This document shows positions 12,240-22,632 of a stretch of DNA of 64,000 nt, piece after piece; position 1 is the stretch's first letter, and every line of letters begins with the position of its first letter. Made by a program: the position numbers and the translations under genes. The notes beneath the pieces were generated by a model, which worked only from the letters and a program-made list of their open reading frames with translations, was not told the DNA's origin and searched no databases. The DNA comes from Botryosphaeria dothidea. Its lineage: Eukaryota > Ascomycota > Dothideomycetes > Botryosphaeriales > Botryosphaeriaceae. The stretch is from NCBI GenBank assembly GCA_011503125.2, contig WWBZ02000016.1:434001-498000 (forward strand), read 5' to 3'.

Positions 12240-12849
12240 GTAGAGAATTGAAAAGCGTGCGATGATAGGCGGTGAGCGCTCACCAATGATGAGGGCGAGA
12301 AATAATGAGGAATGATGGTGCATCCATTGGCGTTTTGGTATTTCTTCGGTTGGAAACGGCGCAGCGGCCCATGATACCGACAGGCAAGTCGAGTCGCTCA
12401 CACTAGTTTCTTAGTGAACAGCAGCATCAGGCATGGATTGACATTACTATCAACACATTACTGTTATTGAATAGTGAACATTAGAATTGAATCCTTCAAT
12501 CGGTGGGTATGATTGAAGTGTATCCATTGATGAAAGCTATGTTGCGATATTTTCCCTCAAGACTGTGGACAATGGTGTTTTCTCGTCTGGACAAACACAT
12601 ATTGTATATGAACGTGGGTTGCAGTTGTTGGAGGTATTCTATTTGTAGTAATGCATGTCCGTGATTCGCCGCGGGGCAAAAGACATGACTCGAGAATTCC
12701 TTCCATCGCGGGGTCCGGGCGATTTTCTTTTTCCCACTCACCACCCAATTGCCCCTCCCGTCCTCCCCCCCCCCCCCCGCACTACGACTCTACCTTTCTC
12801 CGCCCGAAACCATTGACTCTCCCTGTCCTTCGAATCGAAAACACACACC
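12240..12849. other. Intergenic region with a C14 tract upstream of DPH2
   Basis: This includes the phospholipase B 3' UTR and the DPH2 promoter. A run of 14 cytosines lies at 12765-12778, about 70 bases before the DPH2 start, inside a pyrimidine-rich leader (12720-12835). No gene is seen. Confidence 0.6.
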
Positions 12850-14631
12850 ATGGCAGCGGTACCCGAAGTCGCGCCCGTCCTTTCGACGCCCGACACGCAC
12901 ATCTTTGAAGACCCGACCCTGCCGGTCGATCCGTCGTCGTTGGCCAGGACTACAGATGCGCAGCTGGCGATCACGTACGAGATCGAGCGGACGGTTCAGG
13001 AGATCCGCGCGGGCCGGTGGAAGCGCATCGCGTTGCAGTTTCCCGACCACATGCTCGTAGATGCGCCTAGAGTGTACGCCGCACTGAGCAAAGGGCTGGA
13101 CAAGGCGAGGAAGGCGGCGCGGAGGGCACCACCGACGCCTGTGGATGTGAATGGCGCGGCGGAGGAACTGGCGAAGGCGGACATCAATGCGAATGGCGAG
13201 GCTGAGGACGCTGAGGAGCAGCTGTATATCCTGGGAGACACGTCGTACGGCGCGTGCTGCGTGGACGAGATCGCCGCCGAGCATGTAGATGCGGATGTTG
13301 TGGTACACTATGGCAGGTCGTGTCTGTCGCCGACAGCCAGGCTGCCTGTCATCTATGTGTTCACGACACGGCCGCTGGACCTGGATCCCGTGGTGGAAGT
13401 CTTCAAGCAGACGTACCCGGAGAAGGACCAAAGGATTGTGCTAATGGCAGATATACCTTACTCTAATCACCTGCCGCCGCTGCTGGACCGGCTACAGAAC
13501 GAAGGCTACACAGCACTCTTCCTCACATCCATTGTTCACGACCCGTCGTCTCCGCTGCCGAACAGAGCCGTGCCGGATGAGGTTAAGGAGGATCAGGAGG
13601 CTCTTAGAGACTACCAGCTTTTCCATGTCTCCGACCCGCCGACCTCTCTACTTCTCACCCTCTCCTCCCGCGTCGGTGCTGTACATATATACCAGACGGA
13701 CACGCCTAAGCCTACAGAGGCATTGCTTGTCTCATCGGCGCAAACACTTCGTCGCCGCTATGCGCTCCTCACGCGCCTCAGCGTCGAGCCGGTGTTCGGC
13801 ATTTTGATCAACACACTGTCGGTCAAGAATTACCTACACGTAGTGGATCACGTCAAAGAAATGATTGCGGCGGCGGGCAAGAAGAGCTACACTTTCGTCG
13901 TCGGGAAGATCAATGCGGCCAAGGTCGCAAATTTCTCCGAAGTCGGTGGCTGGGTCGTCATCGGCTGCTGGGAGAGCAGTCTGATCGAGAGCAAGGATTT
14001 TTGGAAGCCCATAATAACGCCATTCGAGCTGCAGCTCACGCTTCAGGACGATTCAGAGCGCATATGGACGGGCGAGTGGACGGGAGACTTCCAGGCGGTG
14101 CTCAAGGGGAAAGACGCAGGAGCATCATCGTCGGAGGCGGTGGCGGCCACGGCGGAGGAAACGAATGGCTCGGCGGAAGCGGAGGATGGCGCGACGGCGG
14201 GCGGCGGCAACGGGGAGACAGAAGAGTGGGACTCCGAAGAGGAATCGGCGCCGCCTGAGTTTGACCTTCGCACTGGGCGCTATGTCTCACACGCACGACC
14301 AATGCGCGCGACAGCGGCGGCGGGGACGAGCAGCAATGGCGAGAGAAAGGGCAGGGCGCAGATCAACGGGGCGAGCACGGCGTCAGGAGGAGCTGGCGGG
14401 CACTCCCTTATCAAGCGCGCGAACGGCGACGTCGCGCAGATTGGCGGGGTGGTGTCGCCGGGAGCGGAATTCCTGCGGAGCAAGCGGACGTGGCAGGGCC
14501 TCGGCAGCGACTTCGACACGCAGGCGGATGGCGAGAGCGCAGAGGGATCGCAGACGGGCGCGCGGATTGAGGAGGGCAGAGGCGGGTTGGCGAGGGGGTA
14601 TGTTGTTGGGGACGATGCCGAGATTACGTGA
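12850..14631 (+). CDS. DPH2: Diphthamide biosynthesis protein Dph2
   Basis: This is the partner of Dph1 in the radical-SAM-like complex that starts diphthamide synthesis on elongation factor 2 in the cytosol. It is a single exon of 593 residues. The N-terminal family block reads ITYEIERTVQEIRAG followed by RWKRIALQFPDHML. DTSYGACCVDEIAAEHV carries adjacent cysteines at 136 and 137, HYGRSCLSP carries Cys158, and a further cysteine in VVIGCWESS is near 373. The order fits the cysteine pattern of Dph1/Dph2 proteins. The last 160 residues are low-complexity (Ala/Gly/Glu) but contain the conserved tail LRSKRTWQGLGSDF. The start follows the pyrimidine-rich leader and matches the family N-terminus. 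Confidence 0.95.
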   Translation: MAAVPEVAPVLSTPDTHIFEDPTLPVDPSSLARTTDAQLAITYEIERTVQEIRAGRWKRIALQFPDHMLVDAPRVYAALSKGLDKARKAARRAPPTPVDVNGAAEELAKADINANGEAEDAEEQLYILGDTSYGACCVDEIAAEHVDADVVVHYGRSCLSPTARLPVIYVFTTRPLDLDPVVEVFKQTYPEKDQRIVLMADIPYSNHLPPLLDRLQNEGYTALFLTSIVHDPSSPLPNRAVPDEVKEDQEALRDYQLFHVSDPPTSLLLTLSSRVGAVHIYQTDTPKPTEALLVSSAQTLRRRYALLTRLSVEPVFGILINTLSVKNYLHVVDHVKEMIAAAGKKSYTFVVGKINAAKVANFSEVGGWVVIGCWESSLIESKDFWKPIITPFELQLTLQDDSERIWTGEWTGDFQAVLKGKDAGASSSEAVAATAEETNGSAEAEDGATAGGGNGETEEWDSEEESAPPEFDLRTGRYVSHARPMRATAAAGTSSNGERKGRAQINGASTASGGAGGHSLIKRANGDVAQIGGVVSPGAEFLRSKRTWQGLGSDFDTQADGESAEGSQTGARIEEGRGGLARGYVVGDDAEIT

Positions 14632-15131
14632 GGCTACAGTATCGGCAAGGCGGCAAGGCGGCAAGGCTTTTTGACATGCAGCGAACGGCGGGCAAGCCAG
14701 GGCGAGTGCGACGGCAGCGCGGTGACGGCAGACTAGAATTGTCAATCTGCAGCAGGTAGAAGCCGGTGAGAGTCTCGTCTGGCGGCAATGCAAGCGCGGT
14801 AGTAGCGGCATGAGGTTGAGCGGCGTGGTGTGCCCCTTGGAGTGTGCTCTCGTCTGTCCACTGTCCCAAGTCTGGACGCGGCGGGCCGGCCGTCTTAGTA
14901 CGATGGAACCATAGGGCGCGTGCAACAGCGCACCAGCGGCGGCACCCCATCCAGCACACAACACGCATACCTGCAGCAAACACCGCCGAGAAGGAGACGC
15001 CTCGCCTCTCGCCCGCCTCGCCTACATGTCCTAAGACTTTTCGCTCCCCCGCCGCCCCCTCTGCGACAAGAGGCCCACCCCGAACCACTTCGACGCCCCG
15101 AGCCTGCCCGGCAAGCTCGCCCGCCGCCGAC
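14632..15131. other. Intergenic region DPH2 to F-box gene
   Basis: These 500 bases carry the DPH2 3' UTR and the leader of the next gene on the same strand. The open frame upstream of 15132 is continuous with the F-box gene but has no conserved content, so I treat it as leader. No other feature is seen. Confidence 0.5.
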
Positions 15132-18100
15132 ATGGAGACTCTCACCTTTCCGTCCGCCTCAGCGTCAAATCTCTTCCATGCGCCCTCACACGACCGCGGC
15201 CCTAACGCCCTGGCCGTCATGCATCCAGCCACGAGCCCGCAACCCGCGCCCCACAAGAGCCGTTTCGAAAGCATCCTCACCACCCATCCGACCATCGCGG
15301 AGAGCCTCCTGGCCTCGCTGCCCACCCGCTCGCTCATCGACCTATTCCACACCTCACGATACCTGCGGACCTTCCTGGCCGAGTACCCGCTGGCATGGCG
15401 CACGCTGAGCTTCCGCGCGCCCACGCCCGCCCTCGGCGTCAACAATCCGGAGGGAGATGCGGTTGACGGGCCGGGAGCGCGCAACGCCAAGCAGTACGCC
15501 CTCGACGCGCTGCTGATCCAGGTCGTCGTGCCGTTCGGCACCCGCCTGACAAGCCTGGACCTCTGCAACACGGCCGTGTCGGGCGTGCGCCTGGTGTCGC
15601 GCGTGCTGGAGCCGCGCGTGCAGACGCTGCAGCACCTGAGCGTGCGCGGCTGCAAGAACGTCTCCATCAAGTACCACCTGGTGCCATTCCTCGAGCCGTA
15701 CGTCCACCCGGGCAGCCCGTGGGCCAAGACGACCGAGCTGGCCCTCCGCAGCCTGTACACCTACCGCTGCCGCCACCACCGCCGGCGGCCCTACCTGCCC
15801 TCGTCCCTGATGCGGCGCGACTCGGACTCGGAGCCGACCCACCAGCTGATCGAGATCTGCCACCAGCTCGGCATCTGGACGGATACCATGTGGTGCACGA
15901 CCCCGGGTGGCCGCTGCTTCAGGAGAAAGGACTACTACTCAGGGCGTGCGGCGCCCGGGACCAACGAGGTGTGGGTGCCGTTCGACAGACTGTGGCGCTC
16001 GATGAACAGGATAGGACCGCAGGACTCGGACAACCCGCCCGCTCATTCCGACGGAAGGCTGTGGGAGGACGCGGAGAGTGGACACGATGGAGAACCGCTC
16101 GGCACTAGCACGGGCTGGCCGCACCGGGGAGAGGGTAAGGACATACCGGCACACCAGCGGAGGAGCCACCGGATATTCGTGGAGGACATCAAGTGCGACC
16201 AGTGCGGGGACGCCATATTGGAGAGATGCGAGCAGTGCAGCATCCGCATGCACTGCATGGGTTGCAGGAAGACGCTGTGCGCGAGCTGTGCGTTCAACAG
16301 GCCAATTCCGCGGAAGAAGAGGAAAACGAATCGTGCCTTCACTAACCAGGCGTTCGGTACCATGAACAACCTTGGTGTCATTGCGTCCAGCAGCGCCGGC
16401 GGCCAGTCCCACATCCACCAGGAGCATGCGGCAGAGGAGGAAAGGAAAATAAGTAATCGCTTCTGGTGGGCACCGGGCGCTACGAGATCACCGAATTTGA
16501 TGAGCGAAATCGCCTCGGACGACGATGCTTCCGATTCTGACGAGCCCGGGCCGCTGCATGGAGGGAATCCGCTGGCCGTCATGAATGTTTCCACCCCGCC
16601 CAAGCTTAACATGCACTGGTGCTGCGTAGAACCGGTATTTTCTGGAGGCGGAGGCATAGTGGTATTAGGGCCGGGCGTCGGAGGTAGGGGAGGTGACAAG
16701 ATACGTGCTACGCCATTGCCGAAAGGACAGCAGTACGAGGATCCGGATTTCATGTCTTTCCTGCGGTCTCCGGAGCTTACAAGGGAACTGAAGAACGCCA
16801 CACTCTACGAACACGTAATGGGGGATCAGGTCGACATCGTGCCTTATCTCCAGCAGGATAGCCTCGAACTCCAGGCCTCGAAATGCCCGCGCAGTTTATG
16901 CCAGGATTGCTACCGCACGTTCCGTTGGAAGATTGCTTGCAAGGCTTGCAAGAAGCCGCTTTGCAAGGAGCACGACTTCCGAGGCTTGAAAATTCGTAAG
17001 TGTGGGTACCGTGACCTCCATATTGAGCGTGAGTATCTTCGGACACACACTCCGGCATCAATGCCCCCTACATTTCCCGATTTACACATACCTGCGTATG
17101 TTCCGCCGAACCAGCGAGCAGAGCAGTCCAGTGCGATGGAGGCGCAGGACTCGACCGACTCTCAGTTGTCTTCAAGCCCGGATCTGCGAAATTCTGGGAA
17201 GTCGTGGCTGTTTACTTCAAATCCGATCCAGGAGGAGAATGACATGTCCAGCTCCATCCCTGGGTTACGGCATCTGGCCGACGTGCCACCAAGCTTGCCG
17301 CTATCTTCCCGACCTCGTGCGCTCAGTGCTTCCGAGAACCGCTCGCCGCGCTCATCTTCACCATGGGCCAGGCAGAAATCACCAAACGACGCCCAGCAGT
17401 ATGCTTTGGGTAAAAGGATCGCGGAGATGGAGAGAGCTCGCATGAGGTTACCGTTGCCCGGCACGCCACGCCACCCCGTTCAATGGCGGGGCTGCGGTGC
17501 GTACTTCTGCCAGCAGCTGCGACCGGTTGGCGATTGCCGGCAGCGTTGCAGCGCTGGTATGAGGGAGTGCGGTGATTGCGGGGTTCTCGTCTGTGATGTA
17601 AGTTTGGTATTTTTTCCCTCTTCAAATTTTCAACTATTAACATGGTCGTAGGGCTGCTTACGTGTCAATCCTCCTTGCCCCTGCGCATACTGTTCCACGC
17701 ACTATCACTGCCCCGTCTGCTCGATGAAACCTCGCATCCAAACGCTCTGTCGCCGCGACGCTGAGCGCCAAGCCGCCCGCATGAAGGAGTTGGCTGAAGC
17801 GGAGCGCCGCGCCAAGGAGGCCGAAGCGTTGGTGCGAGCCGACGATATGGCCACGGCCGTCGGGGAGTTCTTCCGGGACTTCATCGACGTCGGCGGCAAG
17901 TCTTCCGTAGAACAAACGGACGAGCTGCCAGTCATCGACGAGGCCGCAAACTCCGAGTTCGAGGGCGAAGGCGTCCGTCATATCGAGGTCGCCGACCCGG
18001 CTCCAACACCTGCGTCCGGACCGGCGTGGATCCAGGCTCAGCAGAGCCAGTATCCGAACTTGTTCCCGGAAGAGGCGGAGGAGGAGCAGGGCCCGCGCGC

Positions 18101-18503
18101 GGAGAGCTCGGCAATGGGTGCGGCGTCGGGCGATGGCATGACCCCCATGGACGGCAAGGCGCTCGTCGAGCAGATTTTGGCCCAGCAGGACCAGGAGATC
18201 GCCGCTATGGCTGCTTCGACGCCGAGGACGACGTCTGGCCTCACGGACGATGCGCAGATATCGAGCCAGCAGCTGTCCAACAGCGAGAACGGCGCAGAGC
18301 ACACAACCGCTGGGATTGATGAGGCGGACGCGCATGCTGCGGCCGAGGCGGAGGAGAATACGGGCGATGAGAGCAGCAATAACGGGAATGATAACAATAG
18401 TGATGCTGAGGCTGGTGCGGAGGAGAACGATTCGACGTCGTCGTCGGGGTCGCACATGGCGGCTACAGCTGGTCCGTCTGCGGAGGTGTCTGTGGAGGCG
18501 TAG
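15132..18503 (+). CDS. F-box and cysteine-cluster protein
   Basis: This encodes a large protein of 1105 residues in two exons, 15132-17597 and 17652-18503; the join restores CDGCLRVNPPCPC. Near residues 50-95 is an F-box-like segment (AESLLASLPTRSLIDLFHTS, then RYLRTFLAEYP). A leucine-rich stretch follows (LTSLDLCNTAVSGVRLV and LQHLSVRGCKN). Three cysteine-rich clusters come next: around residue 352 (CDQCG, CEQCS, CMGC, CASC), around 585-620 (CPRSLCQDC, CKACKKPLC) and around 785-850 (CGDCGVLVC, CPCAYC, CPVC). These look like zinc-binding knuckles. The C-terminus holds a helical charged segment and a Ser/Glu/Asn-rich tail. F-box proteins recruit substrates to SCF ubiquitin ligases. The role is inferred from the fold only, and I do not recognise a named orthologue. 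Confidence 0.85.
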
Positions 18504-19304
18504 GGTTGATTCTCATCGGTACTTGGAGCGCTGCTTTTTTGGTGGGATCTGTTCGAGTGGGGAAAGAACAGATATCAAAAATCATTTGACCTTTTAGCTA
18601 TCGGTTCAGCATAGGAAAGCAGGAAGGAAGAGGGGGGGGGGGGGGGGGGGACATTAAGGAATTGAAAGGGCGTTTTTGGTTTCTAATCAGGGGCGCAGTC
18701 ATCATCATCTTTTTTTCGGGATTTCAATATCTCTCATACATTTTCGTCCTATATGGTAGTCATCATCCATCATCATCATCCCCGAAACACCCCCTCCTGT
18801 AAATAGAAGTACCCCAAATTTCCCCCACCAGCGAAAGCGAAAGCGAAAGCGAAAGCAAGGATATTCTGCTTTCGAGCATAGGCAGTCTGATATTCCTCCC
18901 ATTTACTTCCTCTTTTTGAAGTATGGCATCATTCACTACTGTCTTTATGTATGGAACGTTGTGACTGTTTTGGTGTATTAGTGATGGAGACCTGCGTTGC
19001 ATTGTGATGGGTGTAATAGGAAGCCATTTGGAACGGATGGGGCGTGGTTTCATGACATGGCTAGTATAACACTGCGGAGACTTAAGGCTATTTCTATTTT
19101 GCATGTTCCCTTCCTGCGATTGTGGACCTGAGTGGTCTGACAGGATGTGTTCAAACTACTGGATGCATGCACTGCTACCAGCCACTATCATAACTTTATG
19201 GTGTGAGACATCAAGAGCTGATGGTCTGAGAAACACGTTAAAGCATGTCAATTGACTTGCAGTAGGAAACCATGGAAAATTGTGAAGACGGTTGACGGCA
19301 GCCC
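18504..19304. other. Intergenic region with G19 tract and GCGAAA microsatellite
   Basis: This lies between the F-box gene and the broken ankyrin gene. It contains a run of 19 guanines at 18632-18650, CAT-rich trinucleotide sequence at 18760-18780, and an imperfect GCGAAA hexamer repeat of about four units at 18831-18857. No gene is seen. Confidence 0.7.
18831..18857. repeat. GCGAAA hexanucleotide microsatellite
   Basis: About four and a half units of GCGAAA stand in tandem in the intergenic region. It lies outside any called CDS. Confidence 0.85.
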
Positions 19305-21260
19305 TTATAGCTTCTTCAACTCCTCCTCAAGGAGCGCCATGACATCTTCCAGCCCCGCCATTCTCGCCTTATCAAGGGCCGTCCTGCCTTCCTTGTCCCT
19401 CCGCGAGACGTCCGCACCGTGTGCCAGCAGGACCTCGACCGCGCCAACGCACTCCCGATTCTCCAACGCCGCATGCAGGGCCCTCGTCCGCAGCGTTGAC
19501 GTCTGCGCCAGTCTGGATCAAGGCCGCCAGGATCCTGCATCGAGATTCGGGCGTGCCCGCGACGGCACGCGCCGCGACGAGAAGGAGAGGCCGCGCGGGC
19601 GCGTCCGGCAGGTGCGTCGGATCGGCGCCGTAGCGCAGGAGGCTCGCCACGACGTCGTCGTTCCGCCAGCAGACCACTTCCGCGAACCGGCGGGAGATGG
19701 AGCGAGCGTTGCCGAGCGCCGCGCCGTGCTGGTGCAGCGTTTCTGCCGCGCGGTAGAAGCGCGAGTTTATCGCGCCGGGGAGGGCCGTGGCTTGGACGCC
19801 GGAGGGGTAGAGCTCGGAGCAGTAGGTTGTTGGCTTTTGTGCGTTCGAGAGGGCGGAGGGGCTCATGAGGGGGAGGAGGCAGTCCAGTACTTCGCCGCGC
19901 GTGGTATCGGAGCAGGAGCAGGAGTGGTTTCTGTTGACGGCGAGGTGCAGGGGGAGGATGTTGTGTTCGGCAGACGCTTCGACGTCCGTGCCGTGCTGGA
20001 CGAGGGAAGCGGCACACTTCTGGAAGGTGGAGATAGGCTGCGGCGTGTAACGGGCTCCGGCCCCCGCTGTTTCGGGAGTTGATGGGTGCACCGTGGGCGA
20101 GAAGCTTTCGCATGCCTTCGATGACTTGCTTCTCTGTGATGTGGGGGTTTGACCGGTCGGCGAAGAAGTGTAGTCAGTCCATCGTGGTTATGGTGCAATG
20201 AAGGGCTGGCTTTTGTTTGCCTTCGTACGCGTTGACGTCTATGCCGTGGATGGTAAACCAATCGATGGCGTCAAAGCGACCTCTTGTCAAGGCGTATTGG
20301 AATGGCGTGAAACCGTGATAGTCGAGTTGATTGATATCCACACCGAGGGAAAGGAGCATATCCGCTATTTCGACCTGCTGCTCATATGAAAGTTTTGACC
20401 TCCAGATTAGATGTAATGGGCTCGTGTGTCCTCCTTTGACGGCACCCTGGCTTGGTTGTTGAAGTAAGCTTTTCAGCAGGGGGAAATTGCCCCTGGATGA
20501 AGCCAAATCGAGGGGGCTGAGCCCATTTTTGTCCCTGATAGACATGTCGGCACCACTCGGGAGAAGGAACTGAGGTATTCTGCAATCCTGGCAGAAGACC
20601 GCTGTGTGAAGTGGTGTTCGACGGTCTCTCTCTGACATGAGAGGTCCAAGTCCAGCGCCCCTCTCGACAAGAAGTTTCAACAACGCTAGCTGCTCCGACT
20701 GAATTGCCTCGTGAAGCAAACTGGCAGAGAGTTTCCCTCGCCTAATGCTCGATGAGCGGGCTAGGGGATCGTCTTTGCTCCGTTCCCTGAATGAGCTCTC
20801 CACCGGGATATCCGCCTGCTGTGGCGGCGCCCAGTTGTAAAAGTGCAGTAAGTCGTCCACAATCCGGGAGTTTCCGACCTCCGCCGCTAAAAACAGCGGA
20901 CTGTAGTCTCTCTCATCACGGGAAAGGCGCGTTGAGGCTGACTCACGCTTGGGAAGCGGGTATTCAAGTAATAGCTCCACCATGTCTCTGTCGCCCTTGT
21001 AAGCCGCCCAGTGTATGGGTGCCCAATGGTCGTGGTCCTTGAGCGTAGTGTCTGCCCCAGAATACAGAAGACGCTGAGCAGTCTGGAATTCGCCGTTGAT
21101 CACAGCGCATACCAATGGAGACCGGCCTTGTCCAGTCCTGGCTGCTCCACATTTTCAGAATAGTGCTCTGTTCGTATGTCAGACTGTTCTCAGATTCAAA
21201 TCATGCCAAGTGGTTTATACCATCCTCTTTGTCCTTCAGGTCAAAACTGGTTTCTGTCAT
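19305..21260 (-). pseudogene. Broken ankyrin-repeat protein gene
   Basis: This is a tandem ankyrin-repeat gene read from the minus strand. A plausible first exon is 21260-21221 (MTETSFDLKDKED), spliced to 21141, where GRSPLVCAVINGEFQTAQ begins repeat one. Repeats such as HWAPIHWAAYKGDRDMVELL, RTPLHTAVFCQDCRIPQFLL and GLSPLDLASSRGNFPLLKSL follow in one frame. The frame is then stopped by TGA at 20176-20174, right after the repeat text LHCTITTMD. The same frame continues with EGMRKLLAHGAPIN, so the stop is internal. A frameshift near 20010 passes the reading to another frame (ASLVQHGTDVEA). A second near 19485 passes it to a third (ALHAALENRE, ending LLEEELKKL). No splice sites explain the shifts, so I call it a pseudogene; sequencing errors are the alternative. 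Confidence 0.75.
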
Positions 21261-22632
21261 GATGGTTGAAAGACCTGCGCAATAGTACTGCACGCCAAGA
21301 TTGCGGAACTTTGTGAATTGAAGATCAGTTTTTCTGGAACTCTTGCGAGAGGAAGAGGTCAGGGCAGTGTCGGGAAAAGTTTAGCGGGGCAAAGTTGCTG
21401 CCTGCTCGATTCGCTGCAAATCAGCGAACGAGTTCGATGCCCTGTTTCCCTGGTGCATAAGCTTGGCAAAATACACTGGTTCTCTCGTCGATTTCCAATC
21501 CGAAGTACATGGATCGACATTGTATTTGGGTTGTGACTCCTGTTCGATCCTCATCTAGATGTACAGGGGGGATGCAGCCGATGGTTAGCGGCGACAGCCT
21601 CTAGCAAGCATGCCTTCGTAGGGAGTGGAAGCCTTCGTCCGGACGTGGGCGTATCGCATTTTTAGGAACAACCCCATTTGGACGAATACTTCCACTCCCT
21701 CTAAGACATACATATCTGACATGCTGTGGGAAAATTCCATTTGGCGCTAACCGTCGGCTGCGATACCCCTCTGTACGCCAGACTCGTTTTCGAAACCCTT
21801 GGACACGAGGGGCGTACGTCAGAGCGGACCAACGAGTGTTTTCTAAGGCGGATCGAAATTTGTTCGTAGGATGAATGTGCTTGCATCCAGGCACTCCATC
21901 AGTTTCCCGTTGTATGCTTGGCGAGCTTCATGCTACCTCATCTTCCGCGCTGCGCGTTGGTTATGGCCCGCCTCTTTACCGGATCTTTCGGTCAAAGTAC
22001 AGTCCCAAGATCCCGTGCGCCATTCCGGAACAGCGTATTTTTATGCATATCCTAAGGTTAGGTGGCAGTGTGGTAGATCAAACCTTCAAACCACTACTTG
22101 GCAGTAGCAAGACGCATGGCATACTGCTTTTCTCCCGTCAGATTCGGAAAGATGTTGCAAGTATCTGGGACTGCCCTCCGTCTGCTTTTTCGAGCAAAAG
22201 GAGTGTGATAGAATCGCGAGATGCAAAGTGAAAAGACAAGTGAAGTGCGGCAGTGTTAAGCAGGGGCGGGGCGGTGCAGATGAGAAATTTAAAGTCAGGC
22301 CGCCACGATACGGAGGTTCGGTTACGCGTTCCTGAAGGCGGTGCAATGTAGAGATTTTCGCAGCGTTGGGCGTCGTAGCAGTGGAGGCTTTGCTTCGCAT
22401 AGGGCAGGGATGGAACGTGTTGTACGAGTACGGGCTACGGCTTCGGGCGCCACGCGGTGACGTCCTCGCCAAGGCGCCGAATCCCCCAGAGCTGCTGCAC
22501 CGTTTAGGCTTCAACACCACACCCCAACGCCCGCCACGAACACCCATATCCCTTCTTCCGTGATACCCCAGACCTCGCTGCTCTTCGACACCCCTCCACT
22601 TTCTTGTGACCGCACTCTGCGCTCCGGTCGCC
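21261..22632. other. Intergenic region carrying a MITE
   Basis: This lies between the broken ankyrin gene and HSE1. It holds the MITE at 21561-21776 and the HSE1 promoter. The remaining short frames have no recognisable content. Confidence 0.6.
21561..21776. mobile_element. MITE copy 1 with nested terminal inverted repeats
   Basis: This is a 216-base non-coding element with two nested inverted-repeat pairs. The outer pair has CAGCCGATGGTTAGCG (21575-21590) facing CGCTAACCGTCGGCTG (21745-21760), matching at 15 of 16 positions. It extends outward to GTACAGGGGG at the left and CCCCTCTGTAC at the right. The inner pair lies at 21621-21640 and 21680-21699 (GGGAGTGGAAGCCTTCGTCC and its partner) and matches at 18 of 20. 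A TA dinucleotide at each edge fits a Tc1/mariner-type target duplication, which is an inference. It has no coding capacity. A second copy is at 28882-29082. Confidence 0.85.

Noticed and set aside
14624..15760. 378-codon minus-strand frame over the F-box gene start
   Set aside because: It overlaps the conserved F-box and leucine-rich region in antisense and has no recognisable domain.
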